From IMG/VR virus record IMGVR_UViG_3300045107_000309, positions 1 through 33,969 of that record: a stretch of 33,969 bases of DNA. The stretch is one strand, 5' to 3'. Under the pieces are notes generated by a model. The model worked only from the letters and a program-made list of their open reading frames with translations. It was not told the origin of the DNA and made no database searches. Source of the stretch: a virus. Of this stretch, positions 21,711-29,316 are shown one piece after another (position 1 is the stretch's first letter; the number at the start of each line of letters is the position of its first letter). A program made the position numbers and the translations under genes.

Positions 21711-22591
21711 TGGATGAAGCGACGCTCGAATTCCCGTTGCGAGGGATTGACCGGTCGAAAGCGTTCGTCCGCCAGACCGGCGAGACGACCTCGGTTGGCT
21801 CCAACATTCGCAGCTTCGAGCGGCTGGAAGACCGCCGGCGCGGCGGTTCGAGGCCGGGCCTGATCCGCTGGCTTGACAGCCTCTTGCCCGGCAGCATTCA
21901 GGGGCTTGGGAGCGTGGCGGCGACAGGCGAGCAGTTCGCTCTCGGCTACTTCCCCTTCCAGTGGCCGGACTTTGTGCTCGATCCGGTCAGCTTCGGGCCG
22001 GTGCGGAACGGTGGGACCGGGCATTCGAGCTTGCCGAAGATCACGCCGCGGCTGGACTGGACGCCGGCCCACAAGGAACTGCTCGAGGACCAGGCTTTCG
22101 TCGCTGGCGACTTCAATGCGGCGGCTCATGACCCGCGCGACAACTCGGTCATTGCCGGCACTTACTCGTACAGCCTGCCCCTGGGCACGATCTTTGGGCA
22201 CAGGACGCAGCGAGTCGTCAACCTGACCTTCACTCCGACCGATACTTCGACCTTCCGGGTTGCTCAGGCATCGTTCACGTTTAAGCGCAACGCCGCCAAG
22301 CGCACGCGGGACGAGACGCCGCCGGTCGGCCAGGCGGCCTTGACGGTGTTTCCAGACTGCATCGTGGGCGGATATGTTGATGGCACGGCGGCCTACATCG
22401 ACAGCGGGAACTCAGCATCGGGCACGTGGTCGTATAGTCCACCGGCGGGGTCGCACACGACGGCGATCGACGGCAGCACGCTCAACCCGCCCGTGCCAGG
22501 CCTTGTGTTCCTGTTCGACGCGACGTTTACGCCGACGATTGGCGTGGGCTTCACCATGACCGGGCTTATTGGGACGGTGCTCGGAGCTTAA
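21710..22591 (+). CDS. tail protein B: shared N-terminal module plus two Ig-like domains (293 aa)
   Basis: ATG 21710 overlaps the previous stop (TAATG). The N-terminal 65 residues (LEFPLRGIDRSKAFVRQ, NIRSFERLEDRRRGGSRPGL) and about 130 more match protein A, so A and B are tandem duplicates. It has one MBG-type Ig-like unit (IAGTYSYSLPLGTIFGH, NLTFTPTDTSTFRVA) and a second shorter one (SGTWSYSPPAG, DATFTPT). It lacks the long unique C-terminus of protein A. Such domains on phage tails often give weak surface adhesion. Confidence 0.7.
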   Translation: MDEATLEFPLRGIDRSKAFVRQTGETTSVGSNIRSFERLEDRRRGGSRPGLIRWLDSLLPGSIQGLGSVAATGEQFALGYFPFQWPDFVLDPVSFGPVRNGGTGHSSLPKITPRLDWTPAHKELLEDQAFVAGDFNAAAHDPRDNSVIAGTYSYSLPLGTIFGHRTQRVVNLTFTPTDTSTFRVAQASFTFKRNAAKRTRDETPPVGQAALTVFPDCIVGGYVDGTAAYIDSGNSASGTWSYSPPAGSHTTAIDGSTLNPPVPGLVFLFDATFTPTIGVGFTMTGLIGTVLGA

Positions 22592-22595
22592 TGAA

Positions 22596-22871
22596 ATGCT
22601 GAAAGCGCACTACAGGTGTTCGCTCTGTGAACTGGACGATGTCTCGGTGCGGGTCCGCGAACGCAACGCGGGCGAGGGCATCGAGGAGTACGTCGAGCAC
22701 GTGATGTCGGTGTGCGGCCAGGAGCATGATCGCCGAACTCCGTGGTGTCCAACACGAACGCTCCACATTGACCTGCCTATAACTCTGACCGAAGAGGACA
22801 AGAAGTCGCTGGCAGAGCGACTCAAGGGACCAGCGGGCGCAGCGCCCAGAGGGCAGGATGCCGCAGGCTGA
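22596..22871 (+). CDS. small Cys/His zinc-binding-like protein (91 aa)
   Basis: ATG 22596 lies nine bases after GGAG. A frame from 22569 would add nine residues over the end of the previous gene. Cys8-x2-Cys11 (RCSLCEL) and Cys40, His44, Cys51 (SVCGQEHDRRTPWC) look like metal ligands. The last residues (GPAGAAPRGQDAAG) are encoded by the interspersed palindrome, so the gene end was probably extended by insertion of that element. It overlaps the next start by 14 bases. Function unknown. Confidence 0.6.
   Translation: MLKAHYRCSLCELDDVSVRVRERNAGEGIEEYVEHVMSVCGQEHDRRTPWCPTRTLHIDLPITLTEEDKKSLAERLKGPAGAAPRGQDAAG
22835..22847. repeat. GGGCGCAGCGCCC palindrome inside a coding end
   Basis: It lies in the last codons of the 91-residue gene and eleven bases before the next ATG; its CCAGAGGGCAGG continuation supplies the ribosome binding site. 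Confidence 0.8.
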
Positions 22872-24468
22872 AAGGCCGGACACCGAGCTGCGATTCCCCC
22901 TCGGCGGGATGGACCGGGCTGACGCCTTCGGCAAACAGCCGGCGCGGCCGATTGGCACTGACCCGATAACCGGCAAGAAGGTCTACGTCGCCACCAGCCG
23001 CTTCGGCCAGAATGTGCGTGCCTTTGAGCCTCTGACGAACCGGGCACGCGGCGGGTCTCGGCAGGGGCTCGGCCGCACGAAGGCCGGGGCCGTCGTCGCC
23101 GGCTGGCTCGTGCAGGGACTGGGCACGCTCTCGAACACGGAGGTCAACGTGCAATCCATCAGCGGCCGATTCGTTACTGTCGTCGCCGTCTCCAAGGGCG
23201 TCGTCTACTACGCTCGGCCCGACGATACTGTCTGGACGCAGGCGACGAATTTAACCGGCAACACGCCGCCCTTGGTCTTTACCGGCATTGTCCGCATGGC
23301 GTCATGCGTCCAGAAGCTCTGGTTCGCCGACGGCGCGAACGCGGCTTACTTCGACCCCGTGGACAACTCCGTGCATACCTGGACGGCGACGGCCGGCACG
23401 CTGCCGGCGTCGGGCGCCAACCGGCCGCGATTGATCTGCACCTGGCGAGGCCGGGTCGTGCAGTCCGGGCTCCTGGGCGACCCGCAAAACTGGTTCATGA
23501 GCCGGGTGAACGTGCCGACCGATTACGACTATGCCCCGCTCTCGCCGAGCGCCACGCAAGCCGTCGCCGGCAACAACTCGAAGCAAGGACAGCTGGGCGA
23601 CGTGATCCAGGCCCTGGCTCCGTACAACGACGACTTGCTGGTCATGGGCGGCAGCCAGAGCTTGTGGCAGATGCGCGGCGACCCGATGGACAACGGCTCG
23701 CTCGACCTCATCACCGACGCGATTGGCATGGCGTGGGGCGACAGTTGGTGCCTTGATCCTGGCGGCGCGATGTACTTCGTCGCCAGTCGGCCGGCGATCT
23801 ACCGCATGGAGCCGGGGAGCAAGCCGGTCCGCATCAGCCAGCCGGTCGAACGGCTGCTGGCCGGAATCGACACGGGCGCGAATTCGCTGACCATGAAGTG
23901 GGACGACCGAGAGCAGGCGCTTAAGCTGTTCGTCACTCCGCTTGCGGCTCCGGCGGTTACGACTCACTTCACTTGGGAGGCGCGAACCGGGGCGTGGTGG
24001 ACCGACGCCTTCGCCAACAACAACCATAACCCGCTCGTTGCGACGGTCCTTGAGGGCAACACCGCCGCCCAGCGGCTCTTGCTCATCGGCTCGTGGGACG
24101 GCTACGTTCGGTCCTATCAGGACGGGCAAACGACGGACGACGGGACTAACATTGAGAGTGAAGTCGTGATCGGGCCGATCTTAACTTCCGGTCTGGATGA
24201 TGTTATGTTCAACGAAATCCAGGGCGTCTTGGCCGAGGAGGGCGGCACGGTGGATTATGAAGTTCGGGTGGGCAAGACAGCCGAGGCTGCTCTGGCCAGC
24301 GACCCCGTGGTGAAGGGCACCTGGAAGCCCGGCCGCAACTTTACCCGCCCGGTGCGCCGCGCCGCGCACGCGCTCTATGTTACCCTTCGGTCAACGAATG
24401 CTTGGGCGATCGAAGCGATTCGGGCGACCGTGGAACCGCGGGGCATGGTGAGGCGACGCAACCGGTAG
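22858..24468 (+). CDS. tail protein C: nozzle/hub beta-propeller-like protein (536 aa)
   Basis: ATG 22858 after GGGCAGG. The N-terminus (LRFPLGGMDRADAFGKQ, NVRAFEPLTNRARGGSRQGL) is the module shared with A and B. The body has repeated propeller-like blades: VNVQSISGRFVTVVAVSKGVVYY, KLWFADGANAAYFDPVDN, RLICTWRGRVVQSGLLGDPQNWFMSRVNVPTDYDY, DDLLVMGGSQSLWQMRGDP, GAMYFVASRPAIYRMEPGSKP. Blades of this kind, with DPQNWFMSR and SLWxxRGDP, are typical of short-tail nozzle or hub proteins (T7 gp12-like role) that close the DNA channel. The C-terminus (LYVTLRSTNAWAIEAIRATVEPRG) resembles the end of such proteins. Call by pattern; family name not certain. Confidence 0.7.
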   Translation: MPQAERPDTELRFPLGGMDRADAFGKQPARPIGTDPITGKKVYVATSRFGQNVRAFEPLTNRARGGSRQGLGRTKAGAVVAGWLVQGLGTLSNTEVNVQSISGRFVTVVAVSKGVVYYARPDDTVWTQATNLTGNTPPLVFTGIVRMASCVQKLWFADGANAAYFDPVDNSVHTWTATAGTLPASGANRPRLICTWRGRVVQSGLLGDPQNWFMSRVNVPTDYDYAPLSPSATQAVAGNNSKQGQLGDVIQALAPYNDDLLVMGGSQSLWQMRGDPMDNGSLDLITDAIGMAWGDSWCLDPGGAMYFVASRPAIYRMEPGSKPVRISQPVERLLAGIDTGANSLTMKWDDREQALKLFVTPLAAPAVTTHFTWEARTGAWWTDAFANNNHNPLVATVLEGNTAAQRLLLIGSWDGYVRSYQDGQTTDDGTNIESEVVIGPILTSGLDDVMFNEIQGVLAEEGGTVDYEVRVGKTAEAALASDPVVKGTWKPGRNFTRPVRRAAHALYVTLRSTNAWAIEAIRATVEPRGMVRRRNR

Positions 24469-24501
24469 TTCGAGCAACCACCCCGCAACAAGGAGGCTAG
24501 C

Positions 24502-25209
24502 ATGGATTCGAGTTCCAGTTCTTACTCGGCCTACGGGTCCGTGGTGAAGCAGAACCAGGCCCTTTACGATCGGTATCTCGGCGCCTACAGGGACGTGCTC
24601 GCGGGCATTCAAAACATCGGCAACGCCCAGCGGCAGGCAATCACCGACTTTTACGCTCAGCGGCAGGGGCAGGCCGACCAGGCCCTCATCTCTCGCGGTC
24701 TGGGCAACACGACCGTCCAATCCGCCGTCAACCGCGGCCTCACGCTCGATGAGGCGAAGGCCCAAAGCGACCTGGCCGAGAAGGTCAGCCGCATGCGGGC
24801 TGACTACGGCTCGCAGATGGCGCAGGGTATTCGCGGTTTCCTCGGCGGCTACAGCCAGGGCCAGAGCCAGAGTTTCCGGCCAAGCGGAGCCCCGGCGTCA
24901 AACTCAAGCTTGGATCGGCCGTGGATGTTCGCCCCGATGGGGGGCAGGGGCTACGGCAATAACCAACCGATTTATGGCTACGGGCCGGCAGTCGCCGGCA
25001 CGTTCGACGCGCCGCAGAGCACGTATGTGCCGCCGTACTACGGCGACGCAAGCTTAAGTGGTCTCGGCACATTGGGGCCGGGCGGCAGCATGCTTAATTA
25101 CATCGGAGAGCCGGGCATGTCCAGCGAGGGGCCCTACGGCGGCGGCGGATGGGGAGAGGACTTGCCGCCAATGACTGGCGATTATCTAGGTAACTACGGC
25201 TTTGCGTAA
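24502..25209 (+). CDS. virion internal/ejection-like protein (235 aa)
   Basis: ATG 24502 after AGGAGG. Residues 15-115 are a long helix (YDRYLGAYRDVLAGIQNIGNAQRQAITDFYAQRQGQADQALISRGLGNTTVQSAVNRGLTLDEAKAQSDLAEKVSRM); the run RGLGNTT is a marker I associate with small podophage internal virion proteins. The second half is Gly/Tyr/Pro/Ser-rich and disordered (GGRGYGNNQPIYGYGP). No signal peptide. The gene follows the nozzle gene, where ejection proteins are usual. Function unproven. Confidence 0.65.
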   Translation: MDSSSSSYSAYGSVVKQNQALYDRYLGAYRDVLAGIQNIGNAQRQAITDFYAQRQGQADQALISRGLGNTTVQSAVNRGLTLDEAKAQSDLAEKVSRMRADYGSQMAQGIRGFLGGYSQGQSQSFRPSGAPASNSSLDRPWMFAPMGGRGYGNNQPIYGYGPAVAGTFDAPQSTYVPPYYGDASLSGLGTLGPGGSMLNYIGEPGMSSEGPYGGGGWGEDLPPMTGDYLGNYGFA

Positions 25210-25210
25210 C

Positions 25211-25230
25211 GCGGCGGGCGCAGCGCGCAG
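25211..25230. repeat. degenerate palindrome (GGCGGGCGCAGCGCGCAG)
   Basis: A copy with one base changed in the right arm, between two genes. Confidence 0.6.
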
Positions 25231-25250
25231 AATAGCCAGGGAGGGCCGGC

Positions 25251-25514
25251 ATGTCGAGCCAGACGCTTCTTCATCGCGTTCCCGACCCGGTAGACAAAAA
25301 CCGGATGGCTCGGTTTACGGAAATCGTTGCCGGGATCTTCAACAGCCTCTTCCGCCAGGGTCTCTTGGTCTACAAGGGTGGCCAGACGGAATTCGCGATT
25401 ACCATTGAAGCCCTCTCGGGCGTCGGGCCGCCGGCGGCCGCGCTCGGGCAACCGGGGGCGATCTACTTCGATGTCACTGACCCGAACAATCTGCTTTTTT
25501 ACTTCAAGACTTAG
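25251..25514 (+). CDS. small hypothetical virion protein (87 aa)
   Basis: ATG 25251 after AGGGAGGG. The first part has a helical segment (DKNRMARFTEIVAGIFNSLFRQGLLVYKG), the second half a beta unit (TEFAITIEAL, PGAIYFDVTDPNNLLFYFKT). The C-terminus looks like a small tail-fibre docking or chaperone-type protein. It sits between the ejection-like gene and the fibre genes. Family unknown. Confidence 0.6.
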   Translation: MSSQTLLHRVPDPVDKNRMARFTEIVAGIFNSLFRQGLLVYKGGQTEFAITIEALSGVGPPAAALGQPGAIYFDVTDPNNLLFYFKT

Positions 25515-25526
25515 GAAGGGATACCC

Positions 25527-25898
25527 ATGCAAAACAAGCCGTTTCGGTTCGGGCCGGTCGCTCTGACCAATGCCGCGGCCAACTACCTGAACCCCGGTAC
25601 GACGACCGGCGGCGTGAACGCCTCAGCCGCGCCCTACGACAAGACTCGGATTATCCTCACGCACATCCGTGTCGTCAACAAGACGGCAGCGGCGCACACG
25701 GTCAGCCTCTACATCGGGGCGACCGGCGGCTCGGCGGCCGGCACCGAGTTCGCTTTCAACGCCACGTCGATCCCGGCCAACAGCTACGTCGATTGGTACG
25801 GCCGCATGCCGCTCGACACGGTGGACTTTCTCACCGGTCTGGCGGACGCCAACACGGCCTTGACCATTGAAGGCGAGGGCGAAATCGGCATCGCGTAG
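25527..25898 (+). CDS. small head/tail beta-sandwich protein (123 aa)
   Basis: ATG 25527 after AGGAAGGG. The sequence has a pattern I know from small phage structural proteins: PFRFGPVALTNAAANYL, TRIILTHIRVVNKTAAAHTVSLYIGATGGSAAGTEF, SIPANSYVDWYGRMPLDTVDFLTGLA, ALTIEGEGEIGIA. It is a single beta sandwich with no charge clusters. Likely a tail or fibre component. The stop overlaps a GTG, but the next gene probably starts 27 bases later. Confidence 0.7.
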   Translation: MQNKPFRFGPVALTNAAANYLNPGTTTGGVNASAAPYDKTRIILTHIRVVNKTAAAHTVSLYIGATGGSAAGTEFAFNATSIPANSYVDWYGRMPLDTVDFLTGLADANTALTIEGEGEIGIA

Positions 25899-25913
25899 TG
25901 GGCGCTGCGCCCA
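25899..25913. repeat. TGGGCGCTGCGCCCA palindrome
   Basis: Perfect arms around a central T. Directly after it, AGGGGG serves as ribosome binding site for the collagen-like gene. Confidence 0.85.
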
Positions 25914-25924
25914 GGGGGTTTGCA

Positions 25925-26755
25925 GTGGGATGGCACGGACCATTTCCGTTCCGGGGCCTGACCGGCCCGCAGGGCCTTCCTGGCGAGGACGGCAGGGACG
26001 CCGAGCCGATCCCCGGGCCAGCGGGTCCGGCTGGTGCGCCGGGGCCGGCCGGCGCACCGGGGCCGGCTGGTGCGGCCGGGCAGCCTGGCGCTGACGGCCA
26101 GGACGGCGAAGACCCGCTGGTCATTCCTGGGCCAGCGGGGCCAGCGGGGGCGACCGGAGCCACGGGACCGCCCGGCGCTGCTGGCGCTGCTGGCGCTGCT
26201 GGCGCTGCTGGCGCTGCCGGCGCTCCGGGCGTCCCCGGCATGGACGGCGAAGATGGCGACACGGGCCTGTTCTACGTCTCCACCTCCGCCGGCGGCACGT
26301 ACCAGGCCGACGAGACCACCCTGCACTTGTCCGGAACAACCTTCAGCATCAAGGCCCTGGGGGTGACGGACTCGCAGGTGGCGACGGCGAACAAAGACGG
26401 AACGGCCGGCACGCCGTCGATGCGCACGCTCGGCGCCGGATCGACGCAAGCGTGCGCCGGGGACGACTCGCGACTGTCGGACTCGCGCACCCCGAAGGCG
26501 CATGCAACGACTCACCAGAACGGCGGCTCTGACGAGGTGGCCACGGTCAGCCCCGGAGTCGGCGCCATTCCCAAGGCGGGCTCCAACGCGCGGTTGGCCT
26601 ACGGCTGGCTGCCGGAGTTCCCGGTCTGCCTCAACCGCCTGTCGACCGTGAAGGTGATGGACGCTGGCACGTCGAGCTACGTTCCGGGCGGTTTGGAAAT
26701 TGACAGCCTTGCCAGCTTGGAGATTCTCTCAACCTCTTACCTGGAGATTGGCTAA
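25925..26755 (+). CDS. collagen-like fibre protein (276 aa)
   Basis: I place the start at GTG 25925, eight bases after AGGGGG. A GTG at 25898 is inside the palindrome and less likely. Residues 12-115 are Gly-x-Y triplets with two short breaks (GPAGPAGAPGPAGAPGPAG, GATGATGPPGAAGAAG), so the region should form a collagen-like triple helix, that is, a trimeric fibre. The C-terminal 160 residues are beta-rich (YVSTSAGGTYQADETTLHLSGTTFSIKAL, SLEILSTSYLEIG) and likely trimerise. The stop overlaps the next start (TAATG). Such fibres on phages reach the host surface. Confidence 0.8.
   Translation: MGWHGPFPFRGLTGPQGLPGEDGRDAEPIPGPAGPAGAPGPAGAPGPAGAAGQPGADGQDGEDPLVIPGPAGPAGATGATGPPGAAGAAGAAGAAGAAGAPGVPGMDGEDGDTGLFYVSTSAGGTYQADETTLHLSGTTFSIKALGVTDSQVATANKDGTAGTPSMRTLGAGSTQACAGDDSRLSDSRTPKAHATTHQNGGSDEVATVSPGVGAIPKAGSNARLAYGWLPEFPVCLNRLSTVKVMDAGTSSYVPGGLEIDSLASLEILSTSYLEIG
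26174..26218 (+). repeat. 9-bp tandem repeat GGCGCTGCT in the collagen-like gene
   Basis: Four perfect copies (26174-26209) and a fifth with one change encode GAA-type Gly-Ala-Ala triplets. Slippage would change the stalk length by whole triplets without a frameshift. Confidence 0.8.
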
Positions 26756-27954
26756 TGGCCGGTGAATTGACGATGGCCGAAGTGAACGCGCCAAGCGCCG
26801 GGGCTACGGGCAAGCACAAGATTTTTCTGGATATCGCCGATAGCCGACTGAAAGTGCTCAGCTCCGCGGGTGTGTTGCGCACGCTAGACGAGCGGCTGAA
26901 CCTCGGCAACTTCCTTCGCAACGGCGAGTGGACGCTGGCCCAGCGGCAGACGCCAGCCACGCCGACGACCTACTCGAACACGACCGGCCGGTCGTACACG
27001 GCGGACGGCTGGACCGTAACCAACGAGAACGCTTCGGTCCAGTATTTCCGAACCGGCACCACTAACGCGCCGGAGTCCGGGCTCCAAGCCTTCGCCTATG
27101 GCAATTTCACCAAGATCACCAACCAGGGTAAGATCGTTGTCTCGCAGGTGATTGAAGCGGCCGAGACTCTGCCGCTGCGAGGCCGCATTGCCCGCTTCCA
27201 GGTGCTTCTCAAAGCAAGCGCATCGAAGACATTGAAGATCGCCGTGGCGCAGCTCACCTCGGCGGGAACGGCTAACACATTACCCGCGACCTTCATCTCG
27301 GCCTTTGGCGGCAATGGCGTCGATCCGACCTTGGGAACGAACCTGGCCTTTGTCGCGCCGCTGGCTGGTGTGAGCGGCGACGGCTGCACGGCCGACACTA
27401 ACTCATTCATCTGTTCGGTCACGACCTCCTGGGGGCGCTTCGGCGGCTGTGTGACGGTCCCCACCAATTGCTTGAATATCATCGTGCTGGTGTGGACCGA
27501 CACTCAGTTTCTGGCCAACGATCAATTCAGCATCAGCCAGGCCAGCCTCACGGACGGTTACGAAATCCAAGACTACGCGCCTGTGCCGTTAAGCGTCGAG
27601 CTGCTTCGCTGCCAACGCTATTATGCCAAGTCGTTCGCCATAGACACGGGGCCGGCGCAGGCGGTGGGCCTCGGCACGGGCGAGGTGCGCGCGATTACCG
27701 GCAAGACGACGACTAGCACGGGCTACATCCCGATTCGCTGGCCCGTGCAGATGCGTGCCGCGCCCACAGTCACGACATTTAGCCCGGTCAGCGCAAATGC
27801 GACCGCCCGCGACATCACTGGCAGTCTGGACTCGGGCGCGGTGACGGTTAACCGGACCGACGCAAGCGGCTGCGACATTTCGTTCGCCGGCAACGCGAGT
27901 TCTGCGGTCGGCAACCTCTTCGGCATCCATTACACGGCCGACGCCGAAATCTAA
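26755..27954 (+). CDS. tail fibre/receptor-binding protein (399 aa)
   Basis: ATG 26755 overlaps the previous stop. Residues 1-48 (HKIFLDIADSRLKVLSSAGVLRTLDE) are a short docking segment seen at the start of other phage fibre proteins. Residues 50-65 (NFLRNGEWTLAQRQTP) match the usual start of a carbohydrate-binding-like beta sandwich, which runs to about 280 (GYEIQDYAPVPL). The C-terminal domain begins with SVELLRCQRYYAKSF, a pattern common in the last domain of phage fibres, followed by RWPVQMRAAPTVTTFSP. Cys-rich turns (GDGCTADTNSFICSV) are present. Host-surface binding is the likely role. Confidence 0.75.
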   Translation: MAGELTMAEVNAPSAGATGKHKIFLDIADSRLKVLSSAGVLRTLDERLNLGNFLRNGEWTLAQRQTPATPTTYSNTTGRSYTADGWTVTNENASVQYFRTGTTNAPESGLQAFAYGNFTKITNQGKIVVSQVIEAAETLPLRGRIARFQVLLKASASKTLKIAVAQLTSAGTANTLPATFISAFGGNGVDPTLGTNLAFVAPLAGVSGDGCTADTNSFICSVTTSWGRFGGCVTVPTNCLNIIVLVWTDTQFLANDQFSISQASLTDGYEIQDYAPVPLSVELLRCQRYYAKSFAIDTGPAQAVGLGTGEVRAITGKTTTSTGYIPIRWPVQMRAAPTVTTFSPVSANATARDITGSLDSGAVTVNRTDASGCDISFAGNASSAVGNLFGIHYTADAEI

Positions 27955-27965
27955 GGAGAGCAGCG

Positions 27966-29309
27966 ATGGCCAGCGTTTACGACCCTACGGCTGACGAGGA
28001 CCTCGAAGTCAACGGCGCTCTGCCGGACGAGGAGACCGACGCGCCGCCGGACGAGCAGACCGAAGAGCCGCCCATGGCGCGAGCCGACCGCGCGCCGCCG
28101 CTTCCCGCTGAGCCCAGCGCCCAGGTCGGCGCGGACGAGGGCGACAACTCGCCGCAAGCGATGGCGGCGCGACGGGCGGCCTACCAGGAGCGAGTCCGCC
28201 AAGCTGGCGGTCGGCACGTCATGGTCATTCAGGCGGGCGACCGACCGCCGCAATACGCCGCTTACGGGCCGGGCGGCCTCGAACAGTTCGGCTACACCCG
28301 GCCTGGCCCGATCTCGGAGGACGAGTACCTGGCTCGCGTGCAGCAGGGACTCCCCATGAGCCAGCGGGAAATCAACCAGCTTGAGCATCAGCAAATGGAG
28401 CTGGCTCGTGTGCTGCAAGACCCGCGGTTTGACGATCGCACCCGCAGGCAGCTGGCCCTGGCCCTCGACGCCAGCATCCGAGTGGGGCAGGCGCGGCTGG
28501 CGCGCCAGCAGGGCGAGCTGCGACAGAAGGTCCTCCAACAGCAGCTCGACCTGCGGAAGCAGGCGGCCGGCGCTCGCCTGGCCGATGGGTCCCTCAACCA
28601 CAAATGGGTCGAGGAGAATACGCACACCTTGCCCAACGGCGACTTACTCGTGCCGGAAATCACTGCGGACGGCGGCCTGCGGATGCAACACGTCAGGAGC
28701 AGTACGGCCGGCGCTAAAGCCGGGGCGACCCCGCAGCAGATTGTCGATGAGGCGTACAAGCGGATGCTGGCCGACCAAAAGGCTTACGCTTCGATGGACC
28801 CAATCTCGAAGGCGAAGGCGAGCGCTCCCGGTGGATTGAAGGAGTACGTGGACAAGGTGAAGGCCGAGCACGAGGAGAAAGCGAAAGCCGTCCGCGAGTT
28901 GCAGGGCGCTATGCCGCCGGATCAACCGGCTGCGCCCACAGCTGGACCTGGTGCGGGCGCTGGGTCCGCGGGCGCACGATCGCCAGGCGGTGGCCAGCCG
29001 CAGTCGCCAGGCGAGCAACTCACGGCTCACGTACTTCATATCAATGGCTACGCTGCTTCGTTGGCAAAGGACATTGATGGCATCGAGAATCCGGTGGAGC
29101 GAGAGAGTAAGCGGAGCGACCTGCGGCGATTGGTGGGACTGCTTCACAGCTACGGTGGCCCAGGCGCGGCTCAGCGTACCCCGGCGATCGCAACGGAGAT
29201 TGAGAGTTTACGCTCGCGACTCAAGACGAAGTGGCCGGCAGAAGGGAAGCCTCGCGCGGCAGACCCTAACAATCCAGAACGCTTCCGCTTGAATGCCAAG
29301 TTCGAGTAG
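27966..29309 (+). CDS. internal virion/ejection-like coiled-coil protein (447 aa)
   Basis: ATG 27966 after AAGGAGAG. Residues 1-60 are acidic, Pro/Glu-rich and disordered. The middle (about 120-210) is a strongly charged coiled coil (INQLEHQQMELARVLQDPRFDDRTRRQLALALDASIRVGQARLARQQGELRQKVLQQQLDLRKQ). A short beta segment (ADGGLRMQHVRSS) and further helix follow, then a Pro/Gly/Ala linker (about 315-345) and a helical end. No signal peptide or metal motif. Large helical proteins between fibre genes and the giant ejected protein are usual in short-tailed phages; they line the ejection channel. Role by context only. Confidence 0.65.
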   Translation: MASVYDPTADEDLEVNGALPDEETDAPPDEQTEEPPMARADRAPPLPAEPSAQVGADEGDNSPQAMAARRAAYQERVRQAGGRHVMVIQAGDRPPQYAAYGPGGLEQFGYTRPGPISEDEYLARVQQGLPMSQREINQLEHQQMELARVLQDPRFDDRTRRQLALALDASIRVGQARLARQQGELRQKVLQQQLDLRKQAAGARLADGSLNHKWVEENTHTLPNGDLLVPEITADGGLRMQHVRSSTAGAKAGATPQQIVDEAYKRMLADQKAYASMDPISKAKASAPGGLKEYVDKVKAEHEEKAKAVRELQGAMPPDQPAAPTAGPGAGAGSAGARSPGGGQPQSPGEQLTAHVLHINGYAASLAKDIDGIENPVERESKRSDLRRLVGLLHSYGGPGAAQRTPAIATEIESLRSRLKTKWPAEGKPRAADPNNPERFRLNAKFE

Positions 29310-29316
29310 GTAAGTC

